NCBI GenBank assembly: GCA_047030855.1
Contig: JBKYIJ010000009.1
Coordinates: forward strand, 82,021 to 146,020
Origin: QVMM01 sp047030855
Lineage (GTDB): Bacteria > Bacteroidota > Bacteroidia > Bacteroidales > Dysgonomonadaceae
DNA length: 64,000 nt
Direction of reading: 5' to 3'
Part shown: one piece after another, positions 41,965 to 50,778 of the stretch
How positions within the stretch are numbered: position 1 is the first letter of the stretch
Layout of the letters: each line of letters starts with the position of its first letter
Made by a program: the position numbers and the translations under genes
Notes under the pieces: generated by a model
The model's database searches: none
Told to the model about the DNA's origin: nothing
What the model saw: the letters and a program-made list of their open reading frames with translations, nothing else

Positions 41965-42670
41965 TTATTTCGATTTCAATAATTTAGCTTCTTCAATATA
42001 TTTGTCAGCGTCAGCAGCTTCAGCAGAAGACATATAATTATCCTTGATAGTAGTGAAAATTTCTATTACCTTATCATAATTTTTCTGATCGCGGTAAATC
42101 ACTCCTGCTTTCTTATAATAAATAGGGCTTAACAGATTGTCGTCCGCTCCCTTGGCGGCATCAAGAAAATATTTCAAGGCTTCGTCCGATTTTCCAGTAT
42201 TTACAAGACAATCCGCCAACACGCCTTTAGCTGTGTACTGAACCATTTTATCATTGCTGCTAAATCCTTTCAGGTATGAAATTGCCTGATCGTATTTACC
42301 TAAACGGTAATAACTGATTCCTGCATAATATTTTGCAATATTTCCTGTCTTTGTAGACCCGTATTGATTAATGATTGTCTCGAAACCTACATATCCGTTT
42401 CCATCACCGTAAACGGCTAAGGAGTCTTGCCTTTGTTCGAAATATTGTTGTCCTCTGATTATTGCTTTTTGAGCTTCTTCGTTCTTAGGCTTAACAATAA
42501 ATGTCTTGTATGCCAAAAATCCACAAACGACAACAATAACAACGCCTACCGCTATTAATATCTGTTTCTGATATTTGCCTAAAAAAAAGCCCGGAACTAA
42601 CGACTGCTTCATCTAAACGTTCCCAATCTTTTTGTTCCTTTAATGTCTTTTCTTTCTTATGTGATGCCAT
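41965..42670 (-). CDS. Membrane-anchored TPR protein, YfgM-like (one frameshift as assembled)
   Basis: The frame that begins MASHKKEKTLKEQKDWERLD at 42670 runs into a T8 run on the minus strand (plus-strand A8, 42581-42588). Removing one T continues it as GLFLGKYQKQILIAVGVVIV, a membrane segment, and then TPR repeats to the end, giving about 234 residues. The late ATG at 42612 is only an artefact of the broken frame. The layout (short cytoplasmic start, one membrane segment, periplasmic TPRs such as YYAGISYYRLGKYDQAISYL) resembles YfgM/TPR proteins of the secretion and folding machinery. The exact role is unknown. Confidence 0.85.
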
Positions 42671-42717
42671 ATTATTAGAATATGTATTATATATTTATTG
42701 ATATTTATTCGCAGCGG

Positions 42718-42725
42718 CAAAAATA
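42718..42725 (-). promoter_or_regulatory. -7 element TATTTTTG for the TPR gene
   Basis: On the minus strand TATTTTTG fits TAnnTTTG about 48 bases before the corrected ATG at 42670, which supports that start over the one at 42612. Confidence 0.5.
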
Positions 42726-42820
42726 GTTGTTTTATGTTTATAAATAAAATTTAGATGCACTTTTTTTTAATAAACTAAAATTCAAAAGAACTAACTTATC
42801 CTTAAATTGTTAGAGAACGT

Positions 42821-43381
42821 ATGAAAATATATATAAAAAAACATGGTTTGTCCCAGATGTATAACGGCAGTAGGTAATATTCTGGATGAAATAAACGTTA
42901 AGCCATTAAATATAAGTCTGGGAGAAGTCGAAACAACAGGAGATTTAGATAAAGAAACTATCGGATTATTAAGCCGTAAACTGGAAGCTGTCGGCTTTGA
43001 ACTGCTGAACAACGAACAACAGGAGCTTGTCGAAAAAATCAAGGGCACTGTTATAGAACTTATATACAATGACAAAGAAATAACGCAAAATTTTTCATCT
43101 ATTTTATCTGAAAAAACTGCATAAAGACTATTCGTTTCTAAGCAAATTATTTTCTGCTGTGGAATGTATGACTATCGAACACTATATCATTCTGCAAAAA
43201 AACAGAACGTGCCAAAGAATTGCTGGCTTACGGACAATACACGCTCAGCCAAATAGCATTTATGCTGGGTTACAGCAGCGTAGCCCACTTATCCACGCAA
43301 TTTAAGAAGATAACGGGTATGACTCCGTCACAGTTCAAAAAGAACGGAATGCGTTTCAGAAAAAGTATAGACAATCTGTAA
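42821..43381 (+). CDS. AraC-type regulator with an HMA-like CxxC domain (three frameshifts as assembled)
   Basis: Three A-runs each carry one extra base: A7 across 42835-42841, A6 near 43110 and A7 at 43196-43202. Removing one A from each joins a single frame from ATG 42821 to TAA 43379, about 185 residues. The N-terminal 70 residues start MKIYIKNMVCPRC, with the MxCxxC motif and fold pattern of heavy-metal-associated domains. The C-terminal 100 residues are an AraC HTH (RAKELLAYGQYTLSQIAFML, GYSSVAHLSTQFKKITGMTP). Sensing of copper or another soft metal is inferred from the CxxC. It ends 8 bases from the convergent hybrid regulator gene. Confidence 0.82.
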
Positions 43382-43389
43382 CAAAGAAT

Positions 43390-46300
43390 TTATTTAAATC
43401 TGTTACGGTATAGACTCGGCGTCGTTTCAAATATTTTCTTGAAGCATTGAGTAAAATATTTCGTGTCCGAAAACCCTACCATAAACGATATTTCTTTCAC
43501 CGTATAGTTAGTCGTCGCCAAAAGTTCGGCAGCGTGTTTGATCTTGATTTCCCGGATAAATTCAACGGGAGCCAGCCCTGTAAGGCTTTTCAGTTTATTA
43601 AAGAACACCTTTCGGCTCATCGCCATTTCAGAAACCAAATTGTCAATAAGAAAATCGCTGTTGTCTATATTGTTTTCGATTATGCCTTGAGCCTTTTTCA
43701 AAAACTGTTCGTCCTGAGGCGATATTTTAGGTTTATCGGAGTCGTCTCCGATGTTTTTCTGATCATTTTTTTTGCCTGTAAGGAAAGAGCGGTATAACCG
43801 CTGTCTTTGTTCGATTATATTGTTTATCCTTTTTCTTAGAAACCTGACATTAAAAGGCTTCGGCACATAGTCATCCGCCCCGTATTCAATGCCTTCTATC
43901 CTGCTGTCCATATCTGTTTTTGCCGTGAGCAGAATAAACGGTATGTGGCTCAGATCGGGGTTGCTCCTGACTTTTTTCAGAAACTCCATCCCGTCGGTTT
44001 CGGGCATCATAATATCGCTCAAAATAAAATCGGGAAAAGATGAAAGGGTTATCTCATACGCAATTTTCCCATTCACAGCTTCTAATGTATGGTAATATGG
44101 CTGCAGAGTCGATACAATAAATTGCCTTAAATCTTCATCGTCTTCAACGACCAAAATGCTCAATTTCTTATTGTCTTCCGCATCAGGGTTATTTATATCA
44201 TAGACAATTTCATTTTTAGTTGCAATACCCTTTATATCGGGCATTGCATTGCTTAACGTAATATTGGAATCGTTCTTAAAATGTTCCGTTCCTGTCTGAA
44301 AATACACGGTAAAAGAACTTCCTTTATTGGGTTCGCTTTCTACCTGTATTTTTGCATGGTGCTTGTCCGCCACTTCTTTTACGATAGACAATCCGATACC
44401 CGTACTGGGTTTGCTTTTATCGGTACTGTACGATCCGAAGCGGGTAAAAAGTTTATTCTGGATATCTTTAGGCATTCCTTTCCCTTCGTCCTTAATCTGT
44501 AAAGCGATGCTGTTGTCTTTTTGATTAATATTTACAAATATTTTTTTCCCTTCAGGCGTATATTTTAAAGCATTTGACAAGAGGTTATATACAAGTTTCT
44601 CTATACTGTCTCTGTCTGCCCATATTTTTCCGTTTTCAGTATAATTATTTACGACAATATCTATATGATTTACTTCGGCTATCTTTATAAAATTATTACA
44701 AATTTCAGGCACATATTTTCCCAAATCTATTTCCTGCAAATCAATATCCCGTTTCTGTATTTTCCTGAAATCGAGAATCTGATTTACCATCCGCAGCATC
44801 CTGTTGGTATTTTTCAGCACCACTTTCAGCTGATCCTTTATCTTCTCGGGAGTTTTGTCCTCTTCTATGATATTCTCGATCGGCGAAACGATCATTGTCA
44901 GCGGCGTTCTTATCTCATGCGATATATCCGTAAAAAAGCGCGTTTTCATTTCGGTTTGTTCCTGCTCTAAAACAACCTTGTTCTTCAATTGATAAAAAAT
45001 CAGAACAATTCTTATTATAACAAACAAAAGAAGGATAAAAACAATCATATAAATCAGTAACGCCCACCCTGTCTGCCAAAAAGACGGGGTTATGTCTATT
45101 GTCAGCGTATGTTCGTTATCCGTCCAGATTCCGTCGCTGTTAGTCGCTTTTACCCGAAACACATATCTTCCCGGATGCAGGTTCGTATAATTTGCACTTC
45201 TTTGCTTTTTACTGATGATCCAATCCTCGTCAAAACCTTCCAATTTATACGCATATGTTATATTTTGAGGCGTTATGTAGTCTAATGCGGCAAATTCCAG
45301 ACTGATAAAATTTTGTTTATTGGAAAGTTTTATCACTTCCATATTGTCAATATTCTTTTTCAAAGGCGAATCGGGTACGCCGACAAGGATGTTTCTATTG
45401 GATATTTTCAGGTTAGTTAAAGCCACATAAGGGCTGAACCGATTTTCTTTTATCTTATCGGGATTAACGGAAATAAATCCCTTTGTGAAGCCAAAGGAAA
45501 TAGTACCGTTCGATGATTGGCATTTTGCACCTTCCGAAAAATATTGTCCGTGAATAATCCGGCTTATTTCATTATATGTTTCGAATGTTTCTTTATCAGG
45601 ATTAAATTTAGAGATGCTGCTTTCCGATGTTATCCATAGCTTACCGTTTTTATCTTCGGTTATCAGTAAGACAATGTTCGAAGGCAATCCATTTTTAGTA
45701 GTATAAGACGTAAAAGAAACAGGAAAACCTTTATCGTTCACCGAATTTACTTTATTAACGCCACCTCCGAAAACCGCAAAAAACGTTTCTCCTTTTTTCG
45801 TCGTATATACGTCATAAACGTCATACCCGTTCAGGCTGTGAGGATCATTATACTTTTTATTGTAATGATGATAGTCGATATTACTTTCCGAATCAAAATC
45901 AGGAGAAAACATTATCAACCCGAATGTCGTACCGACACATATATTCCCGTATTTATCATCGGCAATCGCCCTAACCTGTGAGGCGATGTCGATCGGATAT
46001 TGTTTCAGCGTATTCTTATAATTAAAGAAGCGTCCTTCATTTCTATCATCAACCAAATTAAGCCCGCCACCATATGTCCCGACCCATATCCGTCCGTTTT
46101 TATCCTGAAATATACTGTATATGGCATTGTGGCTCAGACTATACAAATTGTTCGGGTCGTTTTTGTAATTTTTTATTATATACCTCTTCCCATCTGCAAC
46201 GGGCGTCAGTTTATACAGTCCTTCACTTCGGGTTCCCACCCATATATTCCGATCCCGATCCTGAAACAGGCTGTAGGCGATACCCTTTATTGGAGTCCCG

Positions 46301-47784
46301 TATCCGACAGAACCATCGCTGCAGAGATATCCCGTTTTTTTTCGTGATGCGTCATATAAGTATATTCTTTCTCCTCTTGTGGATACCCACAGATTCAATT
46401 TATCATCTTCAAAGATACTTCTCACATCGTTGTTTATCGTCGAATGGATATTGGAATCGACAACCGTTAACTGAAAAACCCCATCATTAAATATTACTTT
46501 CTCTACTCCGTGCGAACGTGTACTTAGCCAAAGATTGCCTTGCTTGTCGCAAAATGCCAGATGCAACATATTGGAAAATCGCCATTCAGAAGACCCGGGT
46601 TCGTTATAAAAAGGCAATAATTCCTCTCTCTCCGAGTCGTATAAAGAAAACCCGCCGCCCTTCGGATGCACCCAGACTCTTCCGTTGTTATCTTCCAGAA
46701 CAAAGAATTTAGGCATGAGGAAACCCGTGCCCTGATTTTCTACTTCAGGTAAAAAATATTTCAGCGATCTTTTTTTTATATTAAACTTCATAACGCCCTG
46801 CGATTCGGATGACATCCAAATATTTCCGTATCTATCTGCGTAGTAAGACGAAATATGATTGTCAGGCATATTCTTCAAGTTTCCGGTATTATACGCCTCA
46901 AAAGAATTTGCCGACCTGCTGTATAAGAAAAAGCCTTCTTTATTTGTAGTAATAAGAATCAGATCTTCATTCAAATCCTTTATTATGCTTATATTTGAAC
47001 GTATCGGGGTTTCGAACAAAGAAAAATTCTTCACTTTTTTATTATATATCCATATTCTTCCGTTGTTAGACCCGAACCAGATTTCATCCTTAAATTCCGT
47101 TATTGAATAAAAGGCTTGTTTCGATTTGTTTTTCCTGTTTGTTCCGTTCTCGGTAAAGAACCTGCCTGTTGTTTTATTATCAGTCGACAGCAGGAAAAGC
47201 CCGTTATCCGTCAATATCCAAGTCTGCAAAAAAGCATCTTCATATATTTTATAAATTCTGTTCCCGGCTATTTTATTATTTGCCACGTTAAAAAGTTCCG
47301 GATTAAAAGTAGAGTCGGGAATACATATACATCCGTTTTCGTCCGAGAGTAACCATACTTTTCCCGATGGATTCACCATTACCTTCGATGTCCTGAAGTT
47401 AATATCCTTAAATTCAGGGATAGACCTGAGCCCGATAAACTCTTCCGTTTTAGGATTAAAGCGATATATCATTTTATCATACGGCAATATCCACATAAAT
47501 CCGTATTTATCTTCATACATACCGTCTATACGGTTGCTCTTAGTCTGAGTATCTTCACCCTGTATCCTGTAAGTATAAAAATTATAACCGTCGAACTTGC
47601 TCATTCCGTCCCAAGTAGAAAACCATAAGAAACCTTTTTTATCCTGAATTATGTCCATTATCGTGTGCTGAGGCAAGCCATCCTCGGTTCCGTAATGCAC
47701 AATATCGCAATCAGGTTGAGAGTAAGCGTCCGATGCAATAACGAAAAGAAAAAGTATAAATAATCCTATATGTTTGATATTCAT
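43390..47784 (-). CDS. Hybrid two-component system sensor-regulator (HTCS)
   Basis: A 1464-residue one-protein signalling system of Bacteroidota. A signal peptide is followed by a periplasmic double beta-propeller (about 25-780, repeats such as DKKGFLWFSTWDGMSKFDG and DKNGRIWVGTYGGGLN), a Y_Y_Y domain (about 815-880), a membrane segment near 905-930, HisKA with His956 (TDISHEIRTPLT), an ATPase domain (STGIGLSIVKEV), a receiver with Asp1257 (LSDIMMPETDG), and a C-terminal AraC HTH. Such proteins usually sense a glycan breakdown product and switch on a polysaccharide utilisation locus, but no susC/susD pair or obvious CAZyme cluster is next to it, so its target is not clear. It has its own promoter. 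Confidence 0.95.
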   Translation of the reverse strand: MNIKHIGLFILFLFVIASDAYSQPDCDIVHYGTEDGLPQHTIMDIIQDKKGFLWFSTWDGMSKFDGYNFYTYRIQGEDTQTKSNRIDGMYEDKYGFMWILPYDKMIYRFNPKTEEFIGLRSIPEFKDINFRTSKVMVNPSGKVWLLSDENGCICIPDSTFNPELFNVANNKIAGNRIYKIYEDAFLQTWILTDNGLFLLSTDNKTTGRFFTENGTNRKNKSKQAFYSITEFKDEIWFGSNNGRIWIYNKKVKNFSLFETPIRSNISIIKDLNEDLILITTNKEGFFLYSRSANSFEAYNTGNLKNMPDNHISSYYADRYGNIWMSSESQGVMKFNIKKRSLKYFLPEVENQGTGFLMPKFFVLEDNNGRVWVHPKGGGFSLYDSEREELLPFYNEPGSSEWRFSNMLHLAFCDKQGNLWLSTRSHGVEKVIFNDGVFQLTVVDSNIHSTINNDVRSIFEDDKLNLWVSTRGERIYLYDASRKKTGYLCSDGSVGYGTPIKGIAYSLFQDRDRNIWVGTRSEGLYKLTPVADGKRYIIKNYKNDPNNLYSLSHNAIYSIFQDKNGRIWVGTYGGGLNLVDDRNEGRFFNYKNTLKQYPIDIASQVRAIADDKYGNICVGTTFGLIMFSPDFDSESNIDYHHYNKKYNDPHSLNGYDVYDVYTTKKGETFFAVFGGGVNKVNSVNDKGFPVSFTSYTTKNGLPSNIVLLITEDKNGKLWITSESSISKFNPDKETFETYNEISRIIHGQYFSEGAKCQSSNGTISFGFTKGFISVNPDKIKENRFSPYVALTNLKISNRNILVGVPDSPLKKNIDNMEVIKLSNKQNFISLEFAALDYITPQNITYAYKLEGFDEDWIISKKQRSANYTNLHPGRYVFRVKATNSDGIWTDNEHTLTIDITPSFWQTGWALLIYMIVFILLLFVIIRIVLIFYQLKNKVVLEQEQTEMKTRFFTDISHEIRTPLTMIVSPIENIIEEDKTPEKIKDQLKVVLKNTNRMLRMVNQILDFRKIQKRDIDLQEIDLGKYVPEICNNFIKIAEVNHIDIVVNNYTENGKIWADRDSIEKLVYNLLSNALKYTPEGKKIFVNINQKDNSIALQIKDEGKGMPKDIQNKLFTRFGSYSTDKSKPSTGIGLSIVKEVADKHHAKIQVESEPNKGSSFTVYFQTGTEHFKNDSNITLSNAMPDIKGIATKNEIVYDINNPDAEDNKKLSILVVEDDEDLRQFIVSTLQPYYHTLEAVNGKIAYEITLSSFPDFILSDIMMPETDGMEFLKKVRSNPDLSHIPFILLTAKTDMDSRIEGIEYGADDYVPKPFNVRFLRKRINNIIEQRQRLYRSFLTGKKNDQKNIGDDSDKPKISPQDEQFLKKAQGIIENNIDNSDFLIDNLVSEMAMSRKVFFNKLKSLTGLAPVEFIREIKIKHAAELLATTNYTVKEISFMVGFSDTKYFTQCFKKIFETTPSLYRNRFK

Positions 47785-47820
47785 GTTAAATGAGGCAAAT
47801 TAAGGGCAACTTTATTTCTG

Positions 47821-47851
47821 CAAATATAATTTAATTTAAAAAGTAAGCCAA
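47821..47851 (-). promoter_or_regulatory. Promoter of the HTCS gene: TTGG-N19-TATATTTG
   Basis: On the minus strand TTGG (47848-47851) and TATATTTG (47821-47828) are 19 bases apart, a near-ideal Bacteroidetes promoter, 36 bases before the ATG. Confidence 0.7.
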
Positions 47852-47911
47852 GTAAATATATAATCTTCATAGAATTAAATGATAAGCAAATAAAAATAAG
47901 AAGAATAATTA

Positions 47912-47919
47912 TATTTTTG
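47912..47919 (+). promoter_or_regulatory. -7 element TATTTTTG for the LolD-like gene
   Basis: TATTTTTG fits TAnnTTTG, 24 bases before the ATG at 47944. It is divergent from the HTCS promoter across a 159-base region. Confidence 0.5.
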
Positions 47920-47943
47920 TAAAACATAATCTGTAATTTCGAA

Positions 47944-48594
47944 ATGATAGAAATCAATAATATAACTAAAAGCTTCGGGAAACTTCAAGTATTGAAAGGT
48001 ATTACCTTAACCGTAAAAGACAAAGAAATAGTTTCGATCGTAGGTGCCAGCGGAGCAGGAAAAACTACTCTGCTCCAGATAGTCGGAACGCTGGATAAAC
48101 CTGACGGCGGTAATATTTTAATAGACGGAAAAGATGTTTTGAAACTAAGTGACGGTAAACTATCCGAATTTCGCAATAAAAATATAGGATTTGTGTTCCA
48201 GTTTCATCAACTGCTTCCTGAATTCACGGCTTTGGAGAATGTTATGATCCCTGCACTGATAGGCAAAGAAAAAGAAAACGCAGCTAAGAAAAAAGCGTCT
48301 GATCTGCTCGAACTGCTGGGCTTGTCCGACAGGCGGAACCATAAGCCCAACCAACTTTCGGGAGGAGAAAAGCAGCGCGTTGCGGTTGCCCGTGCGTTGA
48401 TAAACAATCCGTCGGTTATTTTAGCGGACGAACCTTCGGGCAGCCTCGATTCGGAAAACAAAGACGAACTGCATCAATTGTTTTTTGACTTGCGGGACAA
48501 GCTGGGGCAAACCTTTATTATAGTCACACACGATGAAAATCTTGCGAACTTAACCGATAGAACGATACACATGCAAGACGGAATAATAATTTAA
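47944..48594 (+). CDS. ABC transporter ATPase, LolD-like
   Basis: This 216-residue ATPase carries Walker A GASGAGKTT, the signature LSGGEKQR and Walker B VILADEPSG followed by SLDSENKDEL. LolD and MacB-type subunits energise lipoprotein release or efflux permeases, but no permease (LolCE) gene is next to it here, so the assignment to lipoprotein sorting is by similarity. It is followed after 20 bases by a secreted S9 peptidase and probably shares its transcript. Confidence 0.85.
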   Translation: MIEINNITKSFGKLQVLKGITLTVKDKEIVSIVGASGAGKTTLLQIVGTLDKPDGGNILIDGKDVLKLSDGKLSEFRNKNIGFVFQFHQLLPEFTALENVMIPALIGKEKENAAKKKASDLLELLGLSDRRNHKPNQLSGGEKQRVAVARALINNPSVILADEPSGSLDSENKDELHQLFFDLRDKLGQTFIIVTHDENLANLTDRTIHMQDGIII

Positions 48595-48614
48595 AACGAA
48601 AAAACCATTATCAT

Positions 48615-50717
48615 ATGAAATTGAGAACCATTATGGCTATAGCTTTGAGCACAGGATTAATAGCTTGCGAATCATCATCAGAGAAAAAAGGGATAAAAGA
48701 AGAAAAAGACGCGCCTCTTATAGGCAAATCGGAGATAAAAATCACCGACGGTATAATGACGCCCGAAGCATTATACAGTTTCGGCAGAATAAGCGATATA
48801 CAAATATCTGCCGATAAAACAAAAATACTGTATGGCGTAACTTACGTAAGCGTTGAACAAAACAAAACCAATCGGGAGCTGTTCATTATGACGCTTGACG
48901 GTTCGAATAAATCTCAGGTCACTAAAACGCCGGCAAGCGAAGGAAATGCGGTATGGATCAAGAACGATTCTAAAATCGCCTTTCTCAGCACTGAAGACGG
49001 ATCGTCCCAGATATGGGAAATGAACCCCGACGGAACTGGAAAAATAAAAATCAGCGATCTGGATGCAGACATACAAGGCTTTAGTTTTTCTCCTGACGAA
49101 TCGAAAATATTATTTGTCAAAAATGTAAAATACGGCGAAAGGACTGTTGACAAATATCCCGATCTGCCAAAAGCATCGGGAAGAATCATTGATGACCTGA
49201 TGTACAAACACTGGTCGGAATGGGTGGAAGAAATACCGCATCCTTTCATTGCCGATTATGACGGAAAATCCCTTGCAAACATTACGGATATTCTGGAAGG
49301 AGAACCTTACGAGTCGCCAATGCTTCCCTTTGGCGGAATGGAGCAACTGGCTTGGAGCCCTGACGGTAAATCAATAGCATACACAAGCCGTAAAAAAACA
49401 GGTTTGGAATACTCTTTATCTACGAACTCCGACATCTACCTGTATAATATTGATACGAAAGAGACAAAAAACCTGACTGAAGGAATGATGGGCTACGACA
49501 TCAATCCCTTATTCTCTCCAGACGGAAACTACATTGCATGGCAAAGTATGGAACGTGACGGATACGAATCTGACAAAAACAGGTTGTTTGTCATGGATAT
49601 GTCAACAGGCGAAAGAACATACGTTACGCAAAACTTTGACTACAACACCGATTTCATGATATGGAATTCGGATAACAAAAACCTGTTTATCATTGCCTGC
49701 GTAGAAGCCAGAACCAATGTCTACAAAGCCAATATAGATACAAAAGAAATTACTGAAGTGACATCGGGAATGCACGATTTTGAATCCGTTGCCCTTGCCA
49801 ATGACAAACTGATAGCCATCCGGCACTCTTTGTCGAAACCGAATGAAATATATTCAGTGGATCCGACAAACGGCGAAACAACTGAACTGTCTTTCGAGAA
49901 TAAAGAAATACTCGATCAGCTGACAATGGGCAAAGTTGAAGAAAGATGGATGAAGACTACCGACGGTAAAAAAATGCTGACGCAAATTGTTTATCCTCCG
50001 AAATTCGATCCAGCTAAAAAATATCCGGCTATACTTTATTGCCAAGGAGGTCCGCAAAGCACAGTAAGCCAGTTCTGGTCATATCGCTGGAATCTTCAAA
50101 TCATGGCTGCAAACGGTTACATAGTCGTAGCTCCTAACCGACACGGTGTCCCGGGATTCGGACAGGCATGGAACGAACAGATCAGCGGCGATTACGGCGG
50201 ACAAAACATGAAAGACTATCTTTCGGCAATAGATGAAATGGCTAAGGAGCCTTATGTAGATAAAGACAGGCTGGGATGCACGGGCGCAAGCTACGGAGGG
50301 TTCTCGGTGTATTGGCTGGCAGGAAACCACAACAAAAGGTTTAAAGCATTTTTTGCACATGCAGGCATATTCAACCTTGAAGCCCAATATCTCGAAACCG
50401 AAGAAATGTGGTTTGCGAACTGGGATCTTGGCGGATCGTACTGGGACAGAAGCAACTCAATAGCACAACGCAGCTACGCAAACTCTCCCCATCGCTTTGT
50501 CGAAAAATGGGACACGCCTATCATGGTCAGTCATGGCGAACTCGATTACCGAATACTTGCTTCTCAGGGAATGATGGCTTTCAATGCGGCAAAACTCAGG
50601 GGAATTCCAGCCCGAATGCTTATCTATCCTAACGAGAACCACTGGATATCGCAACCTCAAAACGGGATATTGTTTCAAAGAGAGTTTTTCCGTTGGTTCG
50701 ACCAATACTTAAAATAA
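48615..50717 (+). CDS. Secreted S9 family prolyl oligopeptidase lipoprotein
   Basis: This 700-residue exported peptidase has a lipoprotein signal with lipobox at Cys19 (LIAC). An N-terminal beta-propeller (about 50-420) precedes the alpha/beta-hydrolase domain with Ser559 (GASYGGFSVYW), Asp644 (HGELDYR) and His676 (ENHW) as catalytic triad, as in dipeptidyl peptidases (DPP IV/DPP 5-like) of Bacteroidales. It cuts dipeptides from the end of oligopeptides for amino-acid supply. Terminator follows. Confidence 0.93.
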   Translation: MKLRTIMAIALSTGLIACESSSEKKGIKEEKDAPLIGKSEIKITDGIMTPEALYSFGRISDIQISADKTKILYGVTYVSVEQNKTNRELFIMTLDGSNKSQVTKTPASEGNAVWIKNDSKIAFLSTEDGSSQIWEMNPDGTGKIKISDLDADIQGFSFSPDESKILFVKNVKYGERTVDKYPDLPKASGRIIDDLMYKHWSEWVEEIPHPFIADYDGKSLANITDILEGEPYESPMLPFGGMEQLAWSPDGKSIAYTSRKKTGLEYSLSTNSDIYLYNIDTKETKNLTEGMMGYDINPLFSPDGNYIAWQSMERDGYESDKNRLFVMDMSTGERTYVTQNFDYNTDFMIWNSDNKNLFIIACVEARTNVYKANIDTKEITEVTSGMHDFESVALANDKLIAIRHSLSKPNEIYSVDPTNGETTELSFENKEILDQLTMGKVEERWMKTTDGKKMLTQIVYPPKFDPAKKYPAILYCQGGPQSTVSQFWSYRWNLQIMAANGYIVVAPNRHGVPGFGQAWNEQISGDYGGQNMKDYLSAIDEMAKEPYVDKDRLGCTGASYGGFSVYWLAGNHNKRFKAFFAHAGIFNLEAQYLETEEMWFANWDLGGSYWDRSNSIAQRSYANSPHRFVEKWDTPIMVSHGELDYRILASQGMMAFNAAKLRGIPARMLIYPNENHWISQPQNGILFQREFFRWFDQYLK

Positions 50718-50739
50718 GAACAACCCGATAATATTTCAA

Positions 50740-50774
50740 AAATATCCTCAACCAGAAATGATTGAGGATATTTT
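50740..50774. terminator. Bidirectional terminator between the S9 peptidase and GT-C-like genes
   Basis: AAATATCCTCAA (50740-50751) pairs with TTGAGGATATTT (50762-50773) and is flanked by T-rich sequence on both strands; it serves both convergent genes. Confidence 0.85.
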
Positions 50775-50778
50775 TTAT

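Noticed and set aside
42843..43124. Stand-alone 93-residue HMA protein
   Set aside because: Both its start and its end are A-run artefacts; fixing them joins it to the AraC domain.
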